Assembly: GCA_012934845.2 (NCBI GenBank)
Contig: WNNJ02001254.1
Coordinates: forward strand, 1-64,000
DNA: 64,000 bases
Direction of reading: 5' to 3'
From: Pomphorhynchus laevis
Taxonomy: Eukaryota > Acanthocephala > Palaeacanthocephala > Echinorhynchida > Pomphorhynchidae
Within the stretch, counting starts at the first letter, position 1. Each line of letters begins with the position of its first letter. Made by a program: the position numbers and the translations under genes. This document shows, one piece after another, positions 56,140 through 64,000 of this stretch. The notes beneath the pieces were generated by a model, which saw only the letters and a program-made list of their open reading frames with translations, searched no databases and was not told the DNA's origin.

Positions 56140-56454
56140 TTGGCTTATAGATGGGATTAAAGTAACGGGCAGGATTAAAATAGTCATCGAAATTTTAATT
56201 GTAACAATGACTGCACAATTATATTAACTTAAAATTAAAAACAATCTATCGATGACTAGTTTGATAATAGTAATTAATTGCAAAAATAGGTAGGTTTTCA
56301 AATTGAAGGTAGCACCTCCCCTTACCAACGCTGATTAAATTTAAAATCAGAAATGATTTCAACTAAATTAGCAAAATGTAAGACGAAAGTCTTTCATTAA
56401 ATCTAATTGTTAATAAAAGCAGACTAGTCTATTGATCGTTAGTCAACACTAAAA

Positions 56455-56530
56455 GAACCGAAACGTGAAGTGTAGGTATTGGATCAGTAGCTGATGAGGT
56501 CAACCAATACTGAAATGTAGAGCACTGCTG
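56455..56530 (+). ncRNA. Permuted hammerhead-like motif, family P (tandem unit 2)
   Basis: GAAAC (56460-56464), CTGATGA (56491-56497), CTGCTG (56525-56530), exactly 391 bp after unit 1. The inner stem III pairs GTATTGG/CCAATAC are perfect. The cleavage triplet is GCA instead of GTA, so this copy is probably inactive. Confidence 0.4.
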
Positions 56531-57334
56531 TTGGCGTATAGATAGGATTAAAGTAACGGGCAGGATAAAAATAGTCATTGAAATTTCAATTGTTACAATG
56601 ACTGCACAGGTATAACAACTTTAAATTTGGAAATATTTATTCATTTTAAAAATACCTATCCATATATACTAATGGTATGTATACCAATCGATATCCATGT
56701 ATACCGTCCATATACCTATGATGAAACTAATTCACTAATGTTTAATGTGTTATTTAATTGACAAAATACTTGATAACAAAACTGAGAAAGCATTATTAGC
56801 TCATAAATCGCAACGTATTATTAAGATGTGAATAAATGTCACTACCCACTATTTATTGGGTAAACGTAATATCATTTAGATAACATCACTTTTAGATACA
56901 TGAAATTAATAATAATTTACAATAATCTAAAATGTTTAAAAATTAATCAAATTGATTCAAATGTTATGTCTTCTTGCGCTGAGCATCGTCCGTGGGTTCT
57001 TCGGGTTGCCCGGAAAGCTGTCCTTGTTTGCTGCCAACGTATTCGAAGTTAAGACAACCTGGATAATCGTCGGTGATAAGGCTGGAGATACAGTAGTTAC
57101 GCACGCTGACATTGATGTCGGCATGGGCAGTGTACATTCGCTCTCTATCCATTGTCGGCGCAAGATGGCGTTGACCTGATCCGTTAATCTATGATGCTTG
57201 CGTTTCATCGAACTGTAAATTATTTATTTTTGAACATATTATCGAAGCAAACATATCAATATTTAATCAAAAACTATTAGAAAAAGAAGATTTTTGGATT
57301 AAAACGCTTAATTCCATGTACCCATTAGGATTGA

Positions 57335-57366
57335 ATGACGCGGTACAAGGAATTGTACCGCGTCAT
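57335..57366. repeat. Perfect 14-bp GC-rich hairpin
   Basis: Arms 57335-57348 and 57353-57366 with loop GGAA. It lies in the open frame just after the WIKTL motif, so it is formed in PLE RNA. Comparable GC-rich hairpins are at 23595-23633 and 27178-27208. Confidence 0.9.
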
Positions 57367-57517
57367 TTATGGTGATAAAAGGAATAGGAAAAATAGAGTT
57401 AAAAATATTAAAAATATATGTATATAAATGAACAATTAAAAATATTAAAACAACTTTTAAGAGATAATAAGTGAAAGATCTTTATGTAAATATAAGAAGT
57501 TTTTCTAAAGATATCAT

Positions 57518-57886
57518 ATGTTCAATAATCAAAAATTAATTAACGACTATGTTAAGTTAAGTTGTATAATAGACAGTTATTGTAATACAAAATACTATAA
57601 TCGTACAGTAAATGTTTATAATAACAATAGAAAATATACATTAACCATAAACTTCATTAATAAATGTATAGATAACATAAATATAGCCGGACTTTTAAAT
57701 AATTCTAAAAGTAAAGAAATAATAGGGTTAGATTTAAGTAAATATATTCCTAAAATAAGGTATAAACTCCTACAACCATTAGTACGAAAAATTTGTAATT
57801 ATAATAAAGAATTAAAATCAATATGTAACGATAATATTAGAAACATCATAGAAACAGAATGCAATTGTAAAAGTCTTAGTTTTTGA
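57518..57886 (+). pseudogene. PLE N-terminal region (copy 2)
   Basis: 122 residues with KYIPKIRYKLLQPLVRKICN followed by IETECNCKS, the pre-RT region of PLE proteins. The frame is lost at a TGA just after CNCKSLSF because of one extra base relative to copy 1 (about 39015), which stays in frame there. AT-rich codon use like copy 1. Confidence 0.75.
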
Positions 57887-58379
57887 TAAAATAAATAAAC
57901 ATATATGTACCCATAATCTAGAATTAATTGAAAATTGTGAATTAAAAAAGCTGCTATCAAAAGGATATAAATATAGATTAAATAATAACAACGACAAAAA
58001 TAAAATTTACAATTCGTTATATAATAACATAAATGATTACTTTAGTAAGCTGATTAATAGTGAAAGCCCGAATATATTTAAAATAAAAATTTGGAAAGAT
58101 TGTATATTTGATAAAATTAAAAATAAAATGAAAATAACAAACAATTATAAAAGGAAAGATAAAATTAATAAAGATATGTATAAAGAACTTACTAAATTAA
58201 AGGATAACTATATAATAACAACTATTGATAAAGCTAGTAATAACTTTGTATTCATATGCAAAAAGCTTTATTATGATATACTGATGAAATAAGTTATTTA
58301 TAATGATTTAAATGTAAATCCAACATATGAAGGTAATGAGTTAAGTTTAGAAACAATTATTTCAAGTCACTGTACTATA

Positions 58380-58775
58380 ATGAATAAAAAGGGTATAAAG
58401 GTTGAATCAGATAATAAAACTATACCTATATTATATTGGAATCCAAAATTACATAAAAATCCAATAAAACCTAGGTTCATATGTAGTGGGTTTAAATGCA
58501 CATTAAAACCACTTTCTGTCTATATGAATAAAATACTTAAAGTAATTAAAGCACACTTTAAAAAATATTGCAAGGTAATCGAAATTAATACTGGTATAAA
58601 ACACTATTTCAGTATTAATTCTACAAAAGAATTTTTAGAACAGACAAAAGGAATAAATTTTCAAAATATAAATACATACGATTTTAGTACTCTTTATACA
58701 AATCTAGGTTTAGTAGATATTAAAGAAGCGTTAGTAAAATTAATTAATCCTTTATTCGGAAAAAGATATATATAA
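58380..58775 (+). pseudogene. PLE reverse transcriptase N-terminal core (copy 2)
   Basis: 131 residues: ILYWNPKLHKNPIKPRFICS, the CTLKPLSVYMNKILK helix, INTYDFSTLYTNLGL (RT motif A with the catalytic Asp). It ends at the rearrangement breakpoint, so motifs B and C are missing. Confidence 0.85.
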
Positions 58776-58810
58776 TAGTAGTGCACGGATGTGCTGAGTA
58801 AATTCTTAAA

Positions 58811-59060
58811 ATTCCAATTCTTAAAATTTCATTATTTAATGTATTATATTATATATATGGTATGCATGAATGCTGATGGAAAAATAGGTTTCATGTAAAT
58901 TTAAATATGTCATCTTTACGATATAAATTAATAGTAGTTTTAGTTAATGTTAATTTAATGTTCATATCTAGATATACATCTTCTTTATCATCAATATTGG
59001 TTTTGTTAAGAATAAGGCTTTCTGGATAAATTTGTTTACTAATTGAAAAAAATATTATTC
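58811..59060 (-). pseudogene. PLE 3' part, inverted relative to copy 2
   Basis: On the minus strand PESLILNKTNIDDKEDVYLD and INLYRKDDIF, which follow the catalytic motif in copy 1 (37440-37600). It joins the plus-strand half tail to tail, with the RT core missing between. Either an internal inversion with deletion or two PLE copies meeting. Confidence 0.8.
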
Positions 59061-59187
59061 TCTGTGCATGGCAGTGCGTATTGCGGTTTAACCATGCATC
59101 AAGCACTAAATTCCTTTTAATAGAATGCTGTTTCTATACATATATGCATATATATGAATATATGATAACTATATATATATTTTCACA

Positions 59188-59391
59188 AAAGCAATCGAAA
59201 CGTACCCTAACCACTTCATCCGACTGACGATGACTGCTGGGTGGTTAAGACCGTCTCGGAGTGATACATTAAACTAATGGTGCTGATGATCGAAGTCCAG
59301 TTATTTAGCAGCAAATATGGATTAAAAATCAATCGTAGCCAGCTTTGGCTCCTGGACCACAGTTTCAAACGATTTTTCGCAATAACAATTT
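59188..59391 (+). repeat. Family Q repeat, tandem copy 1 (second locus)
   Basis: 204-bp sequence repeated at 59583-59784 (offset 395 bp) with about 90 percent similarity. It carries the permuted hammerhead strand set and shares the words around CTGACGA and CGTCT with the 1-1.6 kb locus. Confidence 0.8.
59190..59264 (+). ncRNA. Permuted hammerhead, family Q copy D
   Basis: AGCAATC (stem II 3' strand), GAAAC (59197-59201), stem III 5' strand ending TAACCAC, TCATCCGA (stem I 3' strand), CTGACGA (59224-59230), T, GACTGCT (stem II 5' strand), GTGGTTA...CGTC (stem III 3' strand, GTC 59253-59255), TCGGA (stem I 5' strand). TCGGA/TCCGA here replaces TAGG/CCTA of copies A-C: a compensated change. Confidence 0.6.
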
Positions 59392-59582
59392 TTAAAATGA
59401 CTCATTCCTTTTGGAATCCTGTGAAAAATTCAGTACCTTCGTAATCAATGGATACACATTGGTGCCTTACATAAAGAATAACTAGAAGGTCCACACACAC
59501 GCGACAAGCCAGTAAAAACGTCTCTGCACCTGACTTTCGTATAGCATCGTGAGGAATTGCTGTTGTCTTTATGGTTATCATA

Positions 59583-59784
59583 AAAGCAGTCAAAACTTAC
59601 CCTAACCACTTCATCTGACTGACGATGACTGTTGGGTGGTTAGGAACGTCTCTGAGTGATACATTAGACTGATGGAGCTGATGATCGAAGTCCAGTTATT
59701 TAGCAGCAAATATGGATTAATAATCAATCGTAGCCAGCTTTGGCTCCTGGACCACATTTTCAAACGATTTTTCGCAATAACAAT
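59583..59784 (+). repeat. Family Q repeat, tandem copy 2 (second locus)
   Basis: Second member of the pair, 395 bp after the first. Contains the hammerhead strand set at 59585-59659. Its right end runs into the 3' flank of RLE LINE copy G. Confidence 0.8.
59585..59659 (+). ncRNA. Permuted hammerhead, family Q copy E
   Basis: AGCAGTC pairs GACTGTT (seven pairs; the C-A mismatch of copy D is repaired here), but GAAAC has become AAAAC (59592-59596), so G12 of the core is lost. CTGACGA at 59619-59625, GTC at 59648-59650, stem III of about nine inner pairs. Together with copy D it could form a nested hammerhead, though the core mutation predicts loss of activity. Confidence 0.55.
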
Positions 59785-59817
59785 ATGTATATGTTTTTTA
59801 TATAGCATTAATAAGAG

Positions 59818-60125
59818 GGTTTCCGCCAATGGGCTCGCAAAATATTGTCAAACAAAAAGAAAAATACTTTGTTTAACTTCTAATCAAAAAGGATCAGGAT
59901 CTTGACGTTAAGACTGGTTGCAGCAATGAAGAGTGAGGTGTTCTGAGGCTCATGGATTTGCCGCGCATGATGATACACCGATTGTTCTTCGCAGCCTCAA
60001 AATTTCGGCAGTATATGAGCTGTAGTTTTTGAGAGCTTGCTTACGAGCAATACATTGTAGACAACGTTTGCATCGGCACCAATACCAAACGAGCATGACA
60101 AAATGAATGGCAGGAAAATATCGAA
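59818..60125 (-). mobile_element. RLE LINE 3' end, copy G
   Basis: About 300 bp nearly identical to 28551-28870 (3' end of copy B): terminal motif at 59818-59835, then the endonuclease C-terminal remnant. The truncation point is at about 60125. Confidence 0.8.
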
Positions 60126-60129
60126 ATAT

Positions 60130-61020
60130 TTGTGAACGGCACTCTTGAACAACATAAACCGATTAAAACAAATATTTGTATTCTCTAGAATTACGCACAC
60201 ATTTATAAATATTAAATTAATCAACTTTTAAGATGTTTGATCCTTATATCAGGTAGCAATGATATTCTAAACAAAACGATAAGCGAATTGAGCACATAAA
60301 GCTATTTATCTTCCTCCTTCTTTCACATGTACAATGATAGCAAACTACACTAACCATGTAGCTGATTTTGCTCAGTAAAAATCATCTATTAGTCAGGTCG
60401 CATAAACGTGTTTGTAAAGTAGCAATTGATATCAAAACGTTCAAATTAATTTTACGTTATTGACGATGCAATCGTATTTTTATTTATTAATCTAAATTTT
60501 TCTTATCTGTCTTTGTTTTACTTTTATCATCTTTTATTTATTATGCATAAAAGCAATTAATTTCATTAAAATGCGTTATCTCGTAGTATATTTTAAAAAT
60601 ATATTTTAGTTTAAAGCGTGTATATTATAGAAATACAATATTTTAACGAGTAACATTGTAATAATACAATTTTAGATGGATCCTGGTCAAATTACATCAG
60701 CAGCGTCAAAGAAAGCTATGAAATCACTTTTACATATCACATCAGTAAAGCTTTCAAGGCTTTTAAGACATGATGCTAAAAAGGCCAAGTTAACCATATT
60801 GAAAGGTACTTTTTGTTTTAATGAAGTACTTATTTCTGTGCTCGTAGAATATATCGTAGAATGACGAATCATGATCCGTTATATTAAGCACGTTCAATTG
60901 ATCAATTGAGCTGGAATCTTTAAAGATAAAATGTAAATATAGCTTATTCAAACAGGTACGAAAGCTCGAGATTTTTGAATAATTTCCATTATGCACTCTT
61001 CCGTCCTTATCAAGCCTAAT
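60130..61020. other. No firm feature
   Basis: AT-rich. An open frame with non-random codon use lies at 60676-60864 (+) (MDPGQITSAASKKAMKSLL...) and could be an exon, but I see neither clear splice signals nor a known domain. Confidence 0.4.
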
Positions 61021-61029
61021 ATTTTATGA

Positions 61030-64000
61030 TAATGGCATATTTAATTGGCTTAAAGGATCGCCCTGCAAGACTGGCTATTTAGGCCGTCAAAAACCTTCAT
61101 ACGACTCGGTTGCAGTATTGTGTGAATGAACTGTAGGAAACGGCCACTTAGGTCCACGTCGCTAGAAAGTTTCTTTAGCGATATTCTTTTGTAGAGCGAT
61201 ATATTGTGTCGAATGCTCACTTAAAATCGATAAAGGTGACATAAGTAGATTTATGTTGAGCAAAATTTCGAATGTTTGAAATTTTATTCAATTGAAATTT
61301 ATTTTAATCACTCGAAATTTTTTGTCGAAGCTCGTTTAAAATCGATTAAGGTAGCGAAAGTAAATTTATGTTAAGCAAAATTTCAAGTCATTTTATCCCG
61401 GATAATTTCAATTACGTTAGATGTGGATTTATGTGGATGGAAACCGTATTGCTCTAATGGAAGCTGCTGTTCACGATATTTCATAAGCTGCATGTTCATT
61501 ATAAATACCATGTTCATCAAATATGGCATATTCATTTGGCATATTTAATTTATACATAATGAGTATATTTAATTGTATAATTAAATATGCGAATTTGCAA
61601 TAAATTCTATGTAGATTTATGTAATTGTCGGTTGCCATTAAATAAAGTCGAACTTTGTTACTAATTTCGATAAAAGTTTTTCATAAGATCTTAGTTCATA
61701 ATGCGCAAATGCATGATCGCGATATTTCGTATAGCGGAATACGAATTTGTGCAGAACCTGTCGTGATATCCACGAATGGATACGCGCCAGACTAGGAGTT
61801 GCTTTCTGCTGCAAGGGTCTCTAAGTAGAATGTGTGTATGTAGGAATATTACGGTACTTAATATTTATGGAATTCAATTTTGCCTTACAAACATCCAGAT
61901 TAGATGTATACAAGAGAGCGATGCCAAGTTGGAATGATTCTCATGATTTTAAATGATTCTCCCAATGCTCAACCTATCACGTTAACATAAAGGACCACCC
62001 TGGCGAAAGTTAATTTCTCTTGACTTCTGTACGTTTATGGTCAAATGATTATTAGTACAATAATTTGAAAGATTGTTTAAGGCTATCTGAGAAGACAATA
62101 AAAAGTACGCGTACAGTCGTACTCGTTAAACCATTGAGGTGCAATGGAAACTCGGCAACAAAAAGGATAAGAGTATCGAACTTAAGGGATTGTCCTGCAA
62201 GACGCCTCTGTTTACTGTGGATAATTCAGAGCTATTTATGCCATCAAACACCTTCATACGACTCTGTTGAAGTATTGTATGAATGAGCTGTAGGAATTGG
62301 GCACTTAGGTGTACTTTGCTAGAAAGTTTCTTTATCAATAAAGAGCCATCTATTGTGTCGAATGCTCGCTAATAATTTGAAAGATTGTTTAAGGCTATCT
62401 GAGAAGACAATAAAAAGTACGCGTACAGTCGTACTCGTTAAACCATTGAGGTGCAATGGAAACTCGGCAACAAAAAGGAGAAGAGTATCGAACTTAAGGG
62501 ATTGTCCTGCAAGACGTCTCTGTTTACTGTGGATAATTCAGAGCTATTTATGCCATCAAACACTTTCATACGACTCTGTTGAAGTATTGTATGAATGAGC
62601 TGTAGGAATTGGGCACTTAGGTGTACTTTGCTAGCAAGTTTCTTTATCAATACAGAGCCATCTATTGTGTCGAATGCTCGCTTAAAATTGATGAAGGTGA
62701 CACAAGTAGATTTATGTTAAGCAAAATTTTGAGTGATTTTATCCCGGATAATTTCAATTACGTTAGATGTGGATTCATGTAGACGGAAACCGGATTGCTC
62801 TGATGGAAGCATGTGTTTACGATATTTCATAAGCCGCATGTACATAACATGAGTCAGTAATTTATAGCTGTGGTTCAGAATGGCAATGCATATATACGCG
62901 TCTAAAGAAATATGATCACTTTTGCCCTTATAGAGGACTTTTATATAACCATTACGCCCAGTGATAGATACTCAGTCCAATATTTTAATAGAATATGAAT
63001 TGTTGACTTTAACTGCTCAGCACATAGATTATCTATCCTGCAGATTTGTTGTTCCTAAGACTAATTAGATATCACATAATTTCACCATCTGTGAAAGGCG
63101 CATTTAGGGGATCGTAGCACAATGAATCGCTTAGAGACAAGGTTGTTTGCAGGTGCACTCGTACTCTTTAATGGCTTGGTTGATAAAGTATAGACTTGAA
63201 ATGTGTATACCAGTGTGAGATTGGAATTCGCGAAATATTTTTGACGGAAGACTGTTTGAGTAACCAAGAAGCAGGTTCGGCCTTAAATAATTGCCATAAT
63301 TCTTCTAAGCGCATTGTCTTCAAAAGTTACTTACTAATCGAACGTATAATCTACTCAATTCTTTGAATTTATTAACCATTGTTAAATCAAACCTGTCTTC
63401 TATTTAATGAGATCAGTAATAGTTGTAATTCTCTAAACCATGTTGGTTTAGAGAATTAAAGGATTTCAAAGCCTTTAGTACTTTAGTCGTTTTACTCTTT
63501 CGCTAAGAATTTTTGCATGCTGCTAAGATAGAATACGCAAGATACTAGTTTGTGTCTTCGAACCAGCGATCATGTGGAGGCCAATTCTAACTTCCAGTGC
63601 TTAACCGGTGTGCTAGTGAAAATAAGGTCGATGCAGCTTCCATCGTTTTGCGATTCATATGACCACTGCTCGAACTGTTCATAAAGTTTTAGATTGAAAT
63701 ATGCAAAAAATCAAGTAGGAAACGTAACTTACCTTGAATGGGACTGTTTAAACCTGCGTTGAAATCCGTATTAAATCTGTATTAAAATCTTTTGCTATGA
63801 GTATGAAAATAGACACTCTGTGGAAGCTGTGACATTTCGTAGATTATATCTGCCGCGCTAAGAGTTTGTTTAAAGTAGGAGGCAACGATGGTAACCTCAG
63901 AAGTTTCCAACATTAATGAATTTGTATTATACTTACAATTCCAATCACTGAATGGTTATATACTCCTAGAACAATCCTCCCGACCGGGAGGCCGTGCCGT
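61030..64000 (-). mobile_element. CR1/jockey-type LINE, decayed, copy M2
   Basis: Minus strand, same family as M1, cut by the right edge of the window. The endonuclease is visible at 63580-63950 (VTIVASYFKQTLSAADII, later NDGSCIDLIF). The RT motif B region (GVLQDNPLSS, next to FDGINSSELSTVN) is present in two tandem copies at 62061-62684, and a third diverged copy lies at 61050-61250. Many stops. The 5' part of the element lies beyond 64000. Confidence 0.75.
62061..62684 (-). repeat. 312-bp tandem duplication inside LINE M2
   Basis: 62061-62372 is repeated at 62373-62684 with only a few differences. It covers part of the RT palm, so the duplication itself inactivates the RT. Near identity indicates it is recent compared with the decay of the element. 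Confidence 0.9.

Larger units (their letters stand above)
55660..57222 (-). repeat. 1.56-kb repeat, inverted partner of 25208-26765
   Basis: Reverse complement of the 25.2-26.8 kb block, including the P-repeat foldback and the small open frame at 56957-57208 (MKRKHHRLTDQVNAIL...). Differences are scattered substitutions and small indels. Directly followed by the second PLE. Confidence 0.85.
57236..58775 (+). mobile_element. Penelope-like element, copy 2 (5' and RT part)
   Basis: Plus strand. 57237-57375 encodes a segment with EDFWIKTLNSMYPLGLND, a motif commonly found just upstream of PLE RTs. Then a PLE N-terminal region (57518-57886), a middle region after a one-base frameshift near 57882 (DKASNNFVFICKK near 58228-58266), and the RT start (58380-58775: KPRFICSGFKCTLKPLS, then DFSTLYTNLG). 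Breaks off after FGKRYI at 58775, before the catalytic motif. Confidence 0.85.

Noticed and set aside
59400-59582. Possible gene between the two Q repeats (59402-59593 minus)
   Set aside because: The frame spans part of a tandem repeat unit and has no motif; treated as non-coding.
61300-61760. Separate gene upstream of LINE M2 duplications
   Set aside because: Words such as GTAGATTTATGTTGAGCAAAATTT recur at 62700-62730, so it is LINE M2 sequence.

Overview
The window looks like an AT-rich invertebrate metazoan genome. It has short spliced exons, a eukaryotic tRNA-Ile, (TA)n microsatellites and very dense decayed retroelements, and no prokaryotic or phage features. I cannot name the species from the sequence. 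Nearly every long open frame belongs to a retroelement. Host content I can support is a tRNA-Ile(AAT) at 36629-36702, two consecutive spliced exons at 14595-14872 (-) and a leucine-rich-repeat exon at 24521-24660 (-).

Layout. 1-2.3 kb: hammerhead-ribozyme repeats between (TA)n tracts. 2.7-4.7 kb: 5'-truncated LINE with a restriction-like endonuclease (RLE), with poly(A) and 12-bp target-site duplications. 6.6-8.8 kb: decayed RTE-like LINE. 9.4-11.6 kb: decayed jockey-like LINE. 11.6-24.5 kb: AT-rich sequence with foldbacks, host exons and a second cluster of hammerhead repeats (15.5-16.7 kb). 25.2-26.8 kb: inverted partner of 55.7-57.2 kb. 28.5-36.5 kb: three RLE LINE copies, then the tRNA. 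37.2-39.4 kb: Penelope-like element (PLE). 40.5-43.7 kb: RLE LINE on +, followed at 43.67-44.46 kb by a tandem 320-bp hammerhead array. 45-49.3 kb: a CR1/jockey-type LINE and another RLE LINE. 49.5-55.3 kb: jockey-like LINE interrupted by a complete Ty3/gypsy element (51124-54997) with identical 90-bp LTRs and a 5-bp TSD. 57.2-59.1 kb: second, rearranged PLE. 59.2-60.1 kb: more hammerhead repeats and a LINE 3' end. 61-64 kb: CR1/jockey-type LINE running off the right edge.

The most unusual content is RNA. I find four families carrying the conserved hammerhead boxes (CUGANGA, GAAA, GUC or GUA). Family X (~445-bp unit, Pol III-like boxes) and family T (320-bp tandem unit) have the standard strand order. 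Families Q and P carry all three boxes and all six helix strands in permuted order (II3'-GAAA-III5', I3'-CUGANGA-II5', III3'-UH-I5'). A nested hammerhead can then form only between adjacent tandem copies or between molecules. Both families do occur as tandem pairs (periods 361, 395 and 391 bp), and Q copies show compensatory changes in their helices. Such elements are non-autonomous; PLE reverse transcriptases, present here in two copies, are a plausible mobilising partner (inference).

The LINEs fall into at least four lineages (RLE-type, RTE-like, jockey-like, CR1/jockey-type). Almost all are inactivated by frameshifts and stops. The gypsy element is the youngest-looking insertion, and a 14-nt sequence beside its 5' LTR is complementary to the LTR itself, which suggests self-priming.
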